From Pseudomonas sp. S09G 359 (GTDB lineage Bacteria > Pseudomonadota > Gammaproteobacteria > Pseudomonadales > Pseudomonadaceae): a stretch of 64,000 nt of DNA. How positions within the stretch are numbered: the first letter of the stretch is position 1; each line of letters begins with the position of its first letter. Both the position numbers and the translations under genes were made by a program. Positions 1 to 8,375 of this stretch are shown here, in pieces. Location of the stretch: positions 6,561,501 to 6,625,500 of the forward strand of contig NZ_CP025263.1 of NCBI RefSeq assembly GCF_002843605.1, read 5' to 3'. The notes under the pieces are model-generated. The model did no database searches. It saw only the letters and a list, made by a program, of their open reading frames with translations, and was not told where the DNA came from.

Positions 1-1002
1 CATCTCCAGGGTTTCACGTCGACGCGGGTTAAGCGACAGGTCAAAACCGGCTATTTCAGCCATGCCACCGACGCGGATGCGGTTGTCGAAACGGGTGATC
101 GCGACCTTGTAGGTCTCGTCCAGGATGGTCGACGTCGGCGCCATCGCCGGGTTGGTGATCGGCACGGTCAGCGAATAGCCCTTGAGCGGGTACACCGGCG
201 CCTTGATCCCCAGCGGCTTGAGCAGCTTCGGCGAGTAGCTGCCGAGGGCCAGTACGTAACGGTCGGCAGTTTCCAGCTTGCCGTCGACCCATACGCCGTT
301 GACGCGGTCGCCGGCGTAATCGAGGCGCTGGATATCCTGGTCAAAGCGGAACTCCACACCCAGCTGCTTGCACATGTCGACCAGGCGCGTGGTGAACATC
401 TGGCAGTCGCCGGTCTGGTCGTTCGGCAGGCGCAGGGCACCGGCGAGGATATCGGTGACGCTGGCCAGGGCCGGCTCGACGCGGGCAATGCCGGCGCGGT
501 CAAGCAATTCGAACGGCACGCCGGACTCTTTCAGCACGGCGATATCCTTGGCCGCGCCATCCAGCTGGGCCTGGGTGCGGAACAGTTGGGTAGTCCCCAG
601 GCTGCGGCCTTCGTAGGCAATGCCGGTCTCGGCGCGCAGTTCATCGAGGCAATCACGGCTGTACTCCGACAGCCGCACCATGCGCTCCTTGTTCACCGCA
701 TAGCGGCTGGCGGTGCAGTTGCGCAGCATCTGCGCCATCCACAGGTATTGATCGATATCGGCGGTGGCCTTGATCGCCAGCGGCGCATGGCGCTGCAGCA
801 GCCACTTGATGGCCTTGAGCGGCACGCCCGGCGCGGCCCAGGGCGAGGCATAGCCTGGGGACACCTGGCCGGCGTTGGCGAAGCTGGTTTCCATGGCGGC
901 GGCGGGTTGGCGGTCGACCACAACCACTTCAAAACCGGCCCGAGCCAAATAGTAGGCACTGGTCACACCAATGACGCCGCTACCCAAGACCAGAACGCGC
1001 AT
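1..1002 (-). CDS. dadA: D-amino acid dehydrogenase small subunit DadA (3' end beyond window)
   Basis: FAD-dependent membrane-associated dehydrogenase that deaminates D-amino acids, mainly D-alanine, to 2-oxo acids and passes electrons to the respiratory chain. The visible 334 codons begin [12 protein letters not shown], a dinucleotide-binding GxGxxG loop at residues 7-12, and continue through the DAO-family core, with a GGMAEIAG segment near the left edge. About 100 residues are missing, as the family is about 432 long. The start at 1002 is preceded by AGGAT. It is divergent from the Lrp-type gene at 1159, as expected for a catabolic gene under Lrp/DadR control. Identification is firm; only the C-terminus is unseen. 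Confidence 0.95.
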   Translation of the reverse strand, partial: MRVLVLGSGVIGVTSAYYLARAGFEVVVVDRQPAAAMETSFANAGQVSPGYASPWAAPGVPLKAIKWLLQRHAPLAIKATADIDQYLWMAQMLRNCTASRYAVNKERMVRLSEYSRDCLDELRAETGIAYEGRSLGTTQLFRTQAQLDGAAKDIAVLKESGVPFELLDRAGIARVEPALASVTDILAGALRLPNDQTGDCQMFTTRLVDMCKQLGVEFRFDQDIQRLDYAGDRVNGVWVDGKLETADRYVLALGSYSPKLLKPLGIKAPVYPLKGYSLTVPITNPAMAPTSTILDETYKVAITRFDNRIRVGGMAEIAGFDLSLNPRRRETLEM

Positions 1003-1158
1003 TTTTATATCCTCATCGCGGGCTTCGCCGCTGACGTGTGTTATTCGAGCAATGATGTGCGCAGTGTAAAAAACAATCTCCAGTGCATTTCACTATATAA
1101 CTGCCTATATTTGGCGACAATTCTCGGCAAAAACCCTTTTCACAGAGGCGTATCCCCT
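1003..1158. promoter_or_regulatory. dadA / lrp divergent control region
   Basis: These 156 bp separate the two divergent start codons and must hold both promoters. An AT-rich stretch lies at about 1060-1115, unlike the surrounding GC-rich coding DNA. Lrp-family proteins commonly bind such AT-rich divergent regions. I could not define a clean operator or a convincing -35/-10 pair by eye. Confidence 0.5.
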
Positions 1159-1647
1159 ATGCGTACCAACACCCAGACCAAGCGGGAGCTGGACAAGATC
1201 GACCGCAATATCCTGCGCATCCTGCAAGCCGACGGGCGCATTTCGTTCACGGAGCTGGGGGAAAAGGTCGGCCTGTCGACCACGCCCTGCACCGAGCGGG
1301 TCCGTCGCCTGGAGCGCGAGGGGATCATCATGGGTTACAACGCACGGCTGAACCCGCAGCATTTGAAGGGGAGTTTGCTGGTATTTGTAGAGATCAGCCT
1401 GGATTACAAGTCCGGCGACACCTTTGAGGAATTCCGCCGCGCCGTGCTCAAACTGCCCCATGTTCTGGAGTGCCACCTGGTGTCAGGGGACTTCGACTAC
1501 CTGGTAAAAGCGCGGATTTCCGAGATGGCGTCGTACCGCAAATTGCTCGGCGATATCTTGCTCAAGCTGCCTCACGTGCGCGAATCCAAGAGCTATATCG
1601 TGATGGAAGAGGTGAAGGAGAGCCTGAGCCTGCCCATTCCCGACTGA
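1159..1647 (+). CDS. lrp: Lrp/AsnC-family regulator (Lrp/DadR)
   Basis: Transcription regulator of 162 aa with an N-terminal winged helix-turn-helix (about residues 12-60, LDKIDRNILRILQADGRIS) and a C-terminal AsnC/RAM ligand-binding domain. Length matches Lrp proteins (about 160-165 aa). It lies divergent to dadA. In P. aeruginosa the equivalent gene (called lrp or dadR) activates dadAX in response to alanine; that is known of the family and is inferred here from position. The reading frame is open further upstream to 586, but the ATG at 1159 gives the family N-terminus and the upstream part runs antisense through dadA, so 1159 was chosen. Confidence 0.93.
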   Translation: MRTNTQTKRELDKIDRNILRILQADGRISFTELGEKVGLSTTPCTERVRRLEREGIIMGYNARLNPQHLKGSLLVFVEISLDYKSGDTFEEFRRAVLKLPHVLECHLVSGDFDYLVKARISEMASYRKLLGDILLKLPHVRESKSYIVMEEVKESLSLPIPD

Positions 1648-1664
1648 CTAGCTGACACAACTCA

Positions 1665-1767
1665 GTCAAAATGTGGGAGGGGGCTTGCCCCCGATTACGG
1701 TACATCAGTCACCGAATCAGTGCCTGACACACAGCTATCGGGGGCAAGCCCCCTCCCACATTTTGAC
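1665..1767. repeat. REPIN: inverted REP pair, GGGGGC type
   Basis: Two perfectly complementary 31-bp arms (1665-1695 and 1737-1767) begin GTCAAAATGTGGGAG and enclose a 41-bp spacer with the CATCAGTCACCGAATCAG-like sequence shared by other REPINs of the window. It lies between the 3' ends of lrp (+) and the YkgJ-like gene (-), so it may also act as a shared transcript end. Confidence 0.9.
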
Positions 1768-1779
1768 AGCAGACATCAG

Positions 1780-2133
1780 TCAGACCAACACCTGCCGGGT
1801 GCTCGCCATGTACTCATGGATCTGCTTCTCCACCCGCGGGTGAATCAGCTCCACCGGCCGCCGCCCATTGGGGCATGGCAGGGTCTTGGTAGTGCCGAAC
1901 AGCCGGCAGATCAGCGGGCGTTCGTCGTACACCGTGCAGCCTTGGGGGCCGAGGTGCACACAGTTCAGCTCATCCATGGCCGCGTCCTGCTCGGCAGCGG
2001 TCTTGCGCGGCAGGCGCGACATTTCCTCGGGCGAAGTAGTCACCGGGCCACAGCAATCGTGGCAACCGGGGACGCACTCGAACGAAGGAATCTGCCTGCG
2101 CAGCGCGCTGATTTTCTGACTGTTGCAACTCAT
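1780..2133 (-). CDS. YkgJ-family cysteine-cluster protein
   Basis: Small protein of 117 aa with the cysteine cluster of the CxxCxxCC family (putative Fe-S or zinc binding): CVPGCHDCCG near residues 20-29, then further cysteines in ELNCVHLGPQGC and ICRLFG. The cellular role of the family is unknown. The ATG at 2133 was chosen; an in-frame GTG at 2139 would add two residues. It converges on lrp across the REPIN and diverges from the PuuB-like gene with about 115 bp between. Confidence 0.82.
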   Translation of the reverse strand: MSCNSQKISALRRQIPSFECVPGCHDCCGPVTTSPEEMSRLPRKTAAEQDAAMDELNCVHLGPQGCTVYDERPLICRLFGTTKTLPCPNGRRPVELIHPRVEKQIHEYMASTRQVLV

Positions 2134-2248
2134 GGACACACATACCCAACCGCGAATAGGCGTGGATTCTGACGTAAAACGCCCTGCGCAGACAGCTTCG
2201 TCCGACCGCTGTATCCTGCGTCAAATTTTCCAAACAGGGATGCTCCCC

Positions 2249-3541
2249 ATGACCGCCAGCGCCCGGCACACCGCTTCCTACTACGCCGCCAGCAGCGTGC
2301 CGCAGCCCGACTACCCGGTGTTGACGGGCGAGGTGAGCGCCGATGTGTGCGTGATCGGCGGTGGGTTTTCCGGGCTCAACACCGCCCTGGAGCTGGCTGA
2401 GCGCGGCTTTAGCGTGGTGCTGCTGGAGGCGCGCAAGATCGCCTGGGGTGCCAGTGGGCGTAACGGCGGCCAGCTGATTCGCGGCGTCGGCCACGGCCTG
2501 GACCAGTTTGCCAAGGTGATCGGCGCCGACGGCGTGCGCCAGATGAAGCTGATGGGCCTGGAAGCCGTGGAAATCGTGCGCGAGCGCGTCGAGCGCTACC
2601 AGATCCCCTGCGACCTGACCTGGGGCTACTGCGACCTCGCCAACAAGCCCCGCGACCTGCACGGCCTGGCCGAAGACGCCGAAGAACTGCGCAGCCTCGG
2701 CTATCGCCATGAAGTGCGCCTGCTGCAAGCGGCGCAGATGAGCAGCGTGATCGGCTCCGAGCGCTACGTGGGCGGCATGATCGACATGGGCTCAGGCCAT
2801 TTGCACCCGTTGAACCTGGCGCTGGGCGAAGCCGCCGCCGCGCAGCAGTTGGGCGTGCAACTGTTCGAGCAGTCAGAAGTGACACGCATCGACTACGGCC
2901 CCGAGGTCAAGGTACACACCGCCCAGGGCAGCGTGCGCGCCACCACGCTGGTGCTGGCCTGCAACGCCTACCTGAACGGGCTGAACCCACACCTGAGCGG
3001 CAAGGTGCTGCCCGCCGGTAGCTACATCATCGCCACCGAACCCTTGAGCGCGGCGCAAGCCGCCAACCTGTTGCCGCAGAATATGGCGGTGTGTGACCAG
3101 CGCGTGACGGTGGATTACTTCCGCCTGTCCGCCGACCGCCGTCTGCTGTTCGGCGGTGCCTGCCACTATTCCGGGCGCGACCCCAAGGACATCGGCGCCT
3201 ACATGCGGCCGAAGATGCTGCAGGTGTTCCCGCAACTGGCCGACGTGAAGATCGACTATCAATGGGGCGGCATGATCGGCATCGGCGCCAACCGCCTGCC
3301 GCAAATCGGCCGCCTGGCGGACCAGCCCAATGTGTATTACGCCCAGGCCTACGCCGGCCATGGCCTCAACGCCACGCACCTGGCAGGCAAGCTGCTGGCC
3401 GAAGCCATCAGCGGCCAGCAACAGGGGCGTTTCGACCTGTTCGCCCAGGTGCCGCACATCACCTTCCCCGGTGGCAAACACCTGCGCTCGCCGTTGCTGG
3501 CACTGGGAATGCTCTGGCACCGCCTCAAAGAGCTGCTCTGA
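2249..3541 (+). CDS. puuB: FAD-dependent oxidoreductase, PuuB-like (gamma-glutamylputrescine oxidase family)
   Basis: DAO-family flavoenzyme of 430 aa, close to E. coli PuuB (426 aa), which oxidises gamma-glutamyl-putrescine during polyamine breakdown. The FAD-binding loop IGGGFSG is at residues 36-42 and is followed by the family sequence RNGGQL. The C-terminal WGGMIGIGANRLPQIG block is typical of the family. The start at 2249 has AGGGA eight bases upstream; an ATG at 2240 in the same frame lacks a ribosome site. By position it matches P. aeruginosa PA5309 (pauB4), and kauB for the later aldehyde step lies nearby. The exact substrate is inferred. Confidence 0.85.
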   Translation: MTASARHTASYYAASSVPQPDYPVLTGEVSADVCVIGGGFSGLNTALELAERGFSVVLLEARKIAWGASGRNGGQLIRGVGHGLDQFAKVIGADGVRQMKLMGLEAVEIVRERVERYQIPCDLTWGYCDLANKPRDLHGLAEDAEELRSLGYRHEVRLLQAAQMSSVIGSERYVGGMIDMGSGHLHPLNLALGEAAAAQQLGVQLFEQSEVTRIDYGPEVKVHTAQGSVRATTLVLACNAYLNGLNPHLSGKVLPAGSYIIATEPLSAAQAANLLPQNMAVCDQRVTVDYFRLSADRRLLFGGACHYSGRDPKDIGAYMRPKMLQVFPQLADVKIDYQWGGMIGIGANRLPQIGRLADQPNVYYAQAYAGHGLNATHLAGKLLAEAISGQQQGRFDLFAQVPHITFPGGKHLRSPLLALGMLWHRLKELL

Positions 3542-3766
3542 CTAATCGCGCCAGAAGGGTTTCAAGCCTTCCTGGCGCGCCTGTTCAGCCGTCAAGCCGA
3601 CGTCGCGCAGTTGCTCGCGGGTCAGGTGCAGCAGGGCCTGGCGCGTGTGGCGGCGGTGCCAGAACAGGTTCCAGCGGCTGATCTCGCGCGGCGATGTCGC
3701 GCGCTCCTGCCCTGCCTGCAATTCCTGACTGTGTAACATCAGCCGCACATCGCTCATGCCGTTCAT
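3542..3766 (-). CDS. DUF1127 (YjiS-like) small protein
   Basis: A 74-aa protein ending in the DUF1127 signature (LTREQLRDVGLTAEQARQEG then KPFWRD), with a Trp/Arg-rich segment WNLFWHRRHTRQALL before it. DUF1127 proteins are small and basic; some members in other bacteria affect RNA turnover or phosphate and carbon metabolism, but no function is assigned here. The ATG at 3766 has a GAGGGG ribosome site seven bases upstream; an upstream ATG at 3781 is weaker. It is divergent from the MocR gene across a repeat-rich region, so the MocR protein probably controls it. Confidence 0.85.
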   Translation of the reverse strand: MNGMSDVRLMLHSQELQAGQERATSPREISRWNLFWHRRHTRQALLHLTREQLRDVGLTAEQARQEGLKPFWRD

Positions 3767-3823
3767 TTTGCTGCCCCTCATTTGCCTGTTGCCATGAGTG
3801 ACTAGAATGAGCGCGGGGGCAAA

Positions 3824-3914
3824 ACCATTACAGATTCAACCAATCTTTATTAAATCCATACAGATACTGCCTGTGTGCGGCTGAATCGTGTATTTTCAGC
3901 CTATCTGTAATGGT
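3824..3914. promoter_or_regulatory. Probable MocR operator: three copies of TACAGAT
   Basis: ACCATTACAGAT at 3824-3835 is perfectly inverted as ATCTGTAATGGT at 3903-3914. A third half-site, ATACAGAT, lies at 3858-3865 in the same orientation as the first and 30 bp from it, about three helical turns. Multiple direct or inverted copies are the usual layout of MocR operators. The last copy lies just upstream of the MocR start at 3933, so autoregulation is likely. Repeats are seen; the binding protein is inferred. Confidence 0.65.
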
Positions 3915-3932
3915 CCACTGTGAGCAGCCGCC

Positions 3933-5357
3933 ATGACCCTGTACGTCAACCTCGCCGAATTATTGGGCACGCGCATCGAACAGGGCTTCTATCGCCCCGG
4001 CGACCGACTGCCCTCCGTGCGCGCCTTGAGCGTTGAACATGGGGTGAGCCTGAGCACCGTGCAGCAGGCGTACCGGTTGCTGGAAGACAACGGCCTGGCA
4101 ATGCCCAAGCCCAAATCCGGTTATTTCGTGCCGGTAGGTCGGGAGTTGCCGGCCTTGCCTGAAGTAGGCCGCCCAGCCCAACGCCCGGTGGAAATTTCGC
4201 AGTGGGACCAAGTGCTGGAGCTGATTCGCGCAGTACCGCGCAAAGACGTGATACAGATGGGTCGTGGCATGCCGGATGTATTGTCGCCAACCCTGAAACC
4301 CCTGCTTCGCAGCCTCGCCCGCGTCAGTCGGCGCCAGGACCTGCCAGGCCTGTATTACGACAATATCCTCGGCTGTATGGAACTGCGTGAGCAAATTGCC
4401 CGGCTGTCATTGGATTCCGGCTGCCAGCTGACCGCCGAAGACATCGTGATCACCACCGGTTGCCATGAGGCGCTTTCCGCCAGCATCCATGCGATCTGCG
4501 AACCGGGGGACATCGTGGCGGTGGACTCGCCCAGCTTCCACGGCGCCATGCAGACCCTTAAAGGCCTGAGCATGAAAGCCCTGGAAATTCCTACGGACCC
4601 TATCACCGGCATCAGCCTCGAAGCCCTGGAACTGGCGCTGGAACAGTGGCCGATCAAGGTGATCCAGCTGACCCCCAACTGCAACAACCCCCTGGGCTAC
4701 ATCATGCCGGAGGCGCGCAAACGCGCGCTGCTGACCCTGGCCCAGCGCTTCGACGTGGCAATTATCGAAGACGATGTGTACGGCGAACTGGCCTACAGCT
4801 ACCCGCGCCCGCGCACCATCAAATCCTTCGACGAAGACGGCCGCGTGCTGCTGTGCAGCTCGTTCTCGAAAACCCTGGCGCCCGGCCTGCGCATTGGCTG
4901 GGTCGCGCCAGGGCGTTACCTGGAGCGGGTACTGCACATGAAATACATCAGCACCGGATGCACCGCCACGCAACCGCAGATCGCAATTGCCGAGTTTCTC
5001 AAAGGTGGGCATTTCGAACCACATTTGCGCCGGATGCGCACCCAATACCAGCGTAATCGCGACTTGATGCTCGATTGGGTCAGCCGTTATTTCCCGACAG
5101 GCACCCGCGCCAGCCGCCCCCAAGGCAGTTTCATGCTGTGGATCGAACTGCCGGAAGGCTTCGATACCCTCAAGCTCAACCGCATTTTGGTGGAGCAAGG
5201 CGTACAGGTGGCGGTGGGCAGCATTTTTTCCGCATCGGGAAAATACCGGAACTGCCTGCGCATGAACTACGCTGCCAAGCCGACCGCGCAGATTGAAGAG
5301 GCCGTGCGCAAGGTCGGCGCCGCCGCGAGCAAACTGCTGGCCGAGGCGGCGGACTGA
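3933..5357 (+). CDS. MocR-type regulator (GntR helix-turn-helix fused to class I aminotransferase fold)
   Basis: A 474-aa protein with an N-terminal GntR winged helix (residues about 1-75, with GDRLPSVRALSVEHGVSLST) and a C-terminal aminotransferase-like domain. The PLP-binding lysine is K313 in SSFSKTLAPG, and TPNCNNPLG and DDVYGELAY are conserved cofactor-pocket blocks. MocR proteins are transcription factors that sense PLP or amino-acid/amine adducts. The divergent DUF1127 gene and the adjacent PuuB-like gene are its likeliest targets. The retained lysine implies PLP binding. The effector is unknown. Confidence 0.92.
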   Translation: MTLYVNLAELLGTRIEQGFYRPGDRLPSVRALSVEHGVSLSTVQQAYRLLEDNGLAMPKPKSGYFVPVGRELPALPEVGRPAQRPVEISQWDQVLELIRAVPRKDVIQMGRGMPDVLSPTLKPLLRSLARVSRRQDLPGLYYDNILGCMELREQIARLSLDSGCQLTAEDIVITTGCHEALSASIHAICEPGDIVAVDSPSFHGAMQTLKGLSMKALEIPTDPITGISLEALELALEQWPIKVIQLTPNCNNPLGYIMPEARKRALLTLAQRFDVAIIEDDVYGELAYSYPRPRTIKSFDEDGRVLLCSSFSKTLAPGLRIGWVAPGRYLERVLHMKYISTGCTATQPQIAIAEFLKGGHFEPHLRRMRTQYQRNRDLMLDWVSRYFPTGTRASRPQGSFMLWIELPEGFDTLKLNRILVEQGVQVAVGSIFSASGKYRNCLRMNYAAKPTAQIEEAVRKVGAAASKLLAEAAD

Positions 5358-5419
5358 CCTTTCGCGGCAAATTGCCGTCATATGCCGACAACCGCCCTGA
5401 TCTGGAAGCGATGCCCTTG

Positions 5420-6988
5420 ATGATTCGACGGCTTTTACCGTTCTGCCTGTTGGGCGCCCTGACACTCGGCGGTTGCGCCACGGTGAGTACACCGCGCATC
5501 CCCAGCGACGCCCTGCCCGCTGCGCAATCCTCGTTCGGCCGCTCGATCCAGGCCCAGGCCGCGCCCTACCAAGGGCGCTCGGGCTTTCGCCTGCTGCCCA
5601 ACAGCAGCGAAGCCTTCATGGCCCGCGCCGAACTGATCCGCAACGCCCAGACCAGCCTCGACCTGCAGTACTACATCGTCCACGACGGCATCAGCACGCG
5701 CATGCTGGTGGACGAACTGCTCAAGGCCGCCGACCGCGGCGTTCGCGTGCGCATCCTGCTGGACGACACCACCAGCGACGGCCTCGACCAGATCATCGCC
5801 ACCCTCGCCGCCCACCCAAAGATCGAGATTCGCCTGTTCAACCCGCTGCACCTGGGACGCAGCACCGGCGTGACGCGGGCCATGGGCCGGCTGTTCAACC
5901 TGTCGCTGCAACACCGGCGCATGCACAACAAGCTGTGGTTGGCGGACAACAGCGTGGCCATCGTCGGCGGGCGCAACTTGGGGGATGAGTATTTCGATGC
6001 CGAGCCAAGCCTGAACTTCACGGATATCGACATGCTCAGCGTCGGGCCGGTGGCCGAGCAACTCGGCCACAGTTTCGATCAGTACTGGAACAGCGCCCTG
6101 AGCAAACCCATCGACGATTTTGTCTCCAACGCCCCTTCCAGAGGCGACCTGGCCGCCGCCCGCGTGCGCCTGGAAGCCTCGCTGGCCGAGTCGCGCCAGC
6201 AGAACCACGCGCTGTACAACCGCCTGCGCACCTACCAGACGCAACCGCGCATGGAGACCTGGCGCCGCGAACTGATCTGGGCCTGGAACCAGGCACTCTG
6301 GGACGCGCCGAGCAAAGTGCTGGCCAAAGCCGACCCGGACCCGCGCCTGTTGCTCACCACTCAGCTGGGCCCGGAGCTTGAGGGCGTCAACCATGAGCTG
6401 ATAATGATCTCGGCGTACTTTGTGCCGGGGCAGCCTGGGTTGGTGTACCTGACGGGGCGCGCCGATGCCGGCGTGTCGGTGAGCCTGCTGACCAATTCCC
6501 TGGAAGCCACGGACGTACCGGCCGTGCATGGCGGTTACGCGCCCTATCGCAAGGCGCTGCTGGAGCACGGGGTGAAACTCTACGAACTGCGCCGCCAACC
6601 CGGCGACCCCAGCGCCGGCAGCGGCCCGCACCTGTTCCGGCGCGGCACCTTCCGAGGCTCGGACTCGAGCCTGCACAGCAAGGCAATGATCTTTGACCGG
6701 ACCAAGTCGTTTATCGGCTCATTCAATTTCGACCCGCGTTCGGTACTGTGGAACACCGAAGTCGGCGTGTTGGTGGACAGCCCCGAGCTCGCGGAGCACG
6801 TGCGCAACCTGGCGCTGCAAGGCATGGCGCCGGCCCTGAGCTACGAAGCGAAACTGCAGGATGGCCAAGTGGTGTGGGTAACCGAGGACAACGGCCAGTT
6901 GCACACCCTGACCCGTGAGCCGGGCAGTTGGTGGCGCAGGTTCAATGCCTGGTTCGCCACCAGCGTCGGCCTTGAGCGCATGCTCTAG
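5420..6988 (+). CDS. Phospholipase D-family lipoprotein (ClsC/YmdC-like)
   Basis: A 522-aa protein with two HxKxxxxD motifs of the phospholipase D superfamily: HNKLWLAD at about residue 169 and HSKAMIFD at about residue 419. The N-terminus is a lipoprotein signal ending LTLGGC, so it is probably anchored in an envelope membrane. The layout resembles cardiolipin synthase C (YmdC), which transfers phosphatidyl groups between phospholipids, but a hydrolase role is also possible. The start at 5420 is preferred because GGAAG lies 11 bases upstream; the ATG at 5411 would be only two bases from it. It follows the MocR gene by 62 bp and could be co-transcribed. Confidence 0.85.
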   Translation: MIRRLLPFCLLGALTLGGCATVSTPRIPSDALPAAQSSFGRSIQAQAAPYQGRSGFRLLPNSSEAFMARAELIRNAQTSLDLQYYIVHDGISTRMLVDELLKAADRGVRVRILLDDTTSDGLDQIIATLAAHPKIEIRLFNPLHLGRSTGVTRAMGRLFNLSLQHRRMHNKLWLADNSVAIVGGRNLGDEYFDAEPSLNFTDIDMLSVGPVAEQLGHSFDQYWNSALSKPIDDFVSNAPSRGDLAAARVRLEASLAESRQQNHALYNRLRTYQTQPRMETWRRELIWAWNQALWDAPSKVLAKADPDPRLLLTTQLGPELEGVNHELIMISAYFVPGQPGLVYLTGRADAGVSVSLLTNSLEATDVPAVHGGYAPYRKALLEHGVKLYELRRQPGDPSAGSGPHLFRRGTFRGSDSSLHSKAMIFDRTKSFIGSFNFDPRSVLWNTEVGVLVDSPELAEHVRNLALQGMAPALSYEAKLQDGQVVWVTEDNGQLHTLTREPGSWWRRFNAWFATSVGLERML

Positions 6989-7000
6989 AAGCATCACAGA

Positions 7001-7040
7001 TCAAAAATGTGGGAGGGGCAAGCCCCCTCCCACATTTTGA
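7001..7040. repeat. REP hairpin (GGGGC type)
   Basis: Inverted sequence beginning TCAAAAATGTGGGAGGGG (7001-7018) and ending CCCCTCCCACATTTTGA at 7040, separated by only a few bases. It lies between the converging phospholipase-D-like gene and the MFS gene and could end both transcripts. Confidence 0.85.
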
Positions 7041-7053
7041 ATGCATTTCAAGG

Positions 7054-8196
7054 TCAGGCCGGCTGTGCGGCGCCAAATGCCCCTTGGCGCAGTAACAGCA
7101 CCACCAACCCCAACGCGCCGGCTGCCATCAGCAACGGCAGCGCATGCCCGCTGATCCACTGGCTGCCCGCACCGGCCACCAGCGGGCCGATCAGACAGCC
7201 GATGCCCCACAGCTGCGCCACGTGGGCATTGGCGCGCACCAGCGCATCGTCGCGGTAGCGCTCGCCGATCAGGATCAATGACAAGGTAAACAATCCACCG
7301 GCACTGGCGCCGAACAGCACCCACACCGGCCAGATCAGCGGCGTGTGCATCAATACCGGAATCGCCAGGCTAGAGCCCAGCAACAGCAGCGCACAACTCA
7401 GGAACAAGGTGCGCCGTGGCAGGTAATCCGCCAGCGCACCGATGGGCAGTTGCAGCAGCGCGTCGCCGACCACCACCGTGCTGACCATGGCCAGGGCGAC
7501 CTCGGCGGTAAAACCTTGTTGCAGGCAATACACCGGCAGCAGCGTCAGAATCATCGCCTCGAACGCCGCGAACAACGCCACCGCCCAGGCAATCGCCGGC
7601 AAACTCAGGCAGAAGCGCCACAGTTGCGCGAAGGTCACGCTGAACGATTCGGCACTCGGTGCGCCGGAGCGTCCCAGCAGCAAAAGCGGCGCAACCAGCA
7701 GCAACCCTACCCCGACCCAGAAACCGTAGTCGTGGTCGGTGCCGATCAGGCCCAGCAGCAGCGGCCCCGACAGTTGGCTCAAGGCATAACTGCAGCCATA
7801 CAACGCCACCAGGCGGCCGCGCCACTGCTCGACCACCAGCTGGTTGATCCAGCTTTCGCCGAGGATAAACACGATGGTCAGGATCACCCCGATCATCAGC
7901 CGCAGCACCAGCCACACCGGGTAACTGGGCAAAATCGCCAGCAAGCCGATGGACACCGCCCCCGCCCACAGGCACAGGCGCATCAGGTTGGCAGTGCCGA
8001 GCCATGAGGCCATGCGGCTGGAGACTTTCGCACCCAGCAACACGCCAAACGCCGGCATGGCCGCCATCACGCCAATCGCGAAGCTGCCGTAACCCCAGCT
8101 TTCAAGGCGCAGGGACACCAACGGCATGCTGACGCCCAGCGCCAAGCCAACGCTAAGTACCGAGGCCAGCACGGCGAAATAAGTCGCCCAACGCAT
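7054..8196 (-). CDS. Major facilitator superfamily transporter
   Basis: A 380-aa inner-membrane protein made almost entirely of hydrophobic helices, about 12, for example SVLSVGLALGVSMPLVSL near the start and LPLLMAAGALGLVVLLL near the end. ESWINQLVVEQWRGRLVALYG resembles the loop of the YcaD/UMF1-like MFS branch. The start at 8196 has AGGAG seven bases upstream; the frame runs open to 8286 but that part is REP DNA. Substrate is unknown. The gene lies next to kauB and corresponds in order to P. aeruginosa PA5311. Confidence 0.9.
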   Translation of the reverse strand: MRWATYFAVLASVLSVGLALGVSMPLVSLRLESWGYGSFAIGVMAAMPAFGVLLGAKVSSRMASWLGTANLMRLCLWAGAVSIGLLAILPSYPVWLVLRLMIGVILTIVFILGESWINQLVVEQWRGRLVALYGCSYALSQLSGPLLLGLIGTDHDYGFWVGVGLLLVAPLLLLGRSGAPSAESFSVTFAQLWRFCLSLPAIAWAVALFAAFEAMILTLLPVYCLQQGFTAEVALAMVSTVVVGDALLQLPIGALADYLPRRTLFLSCALLLLGSSLAIPVLMHTPLIWPVWVLFGASAGGLFTLSLILIGERYRDDALVRANAHVAQLWGIGCLIGPLVAGAGSQWISGHALPLLMAAGALGLVVLLLRQGAFGAAQPA

Positions 8197-8238
8197 TTCC
8201 ACGCTCCTGTGGATAATTCTTGAGTACACACAAAACAG

Positions 8239-8357
8239 TGTGGGAGGGGGCTCATGTGGGAGCTGGCTTGCCTGCGATGCAAGCACCTCCGTGTGTCAGT
8301 CACACCTCGGTGATGCTATCGCAGGCAAGCCAGCTCCCACACAAGCCCCCTCCCACA
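8239..8357. repeat. Nested REPIN: GCTGGC-type pair inside a GGGGGC-type pair
   Basis: Outer arms TGTGGGAGGGGGCT (8239-8252) and its complement (8344-8357) enclose a complete second inverted pair with arms 8254-8278 and 8318-8341, which begin ATGTGGGAGCTGGCTTGCC. The two pairs are different REP subtypes. It lies between the MFS start and the kauB 3' end, both on the minus strand. Confidence 0.9.
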
Positions 8358-8375
8358 TTTGGCCTGCAGTGTTGC

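Noticed and set aside
1665..1767. Repeats here and elsewhere as a possible CRISPR array
   Set aside because: The repeats are inverted pairs scattered singly between genes, not regular direct repeats with unique spacers. No cas genes are present.
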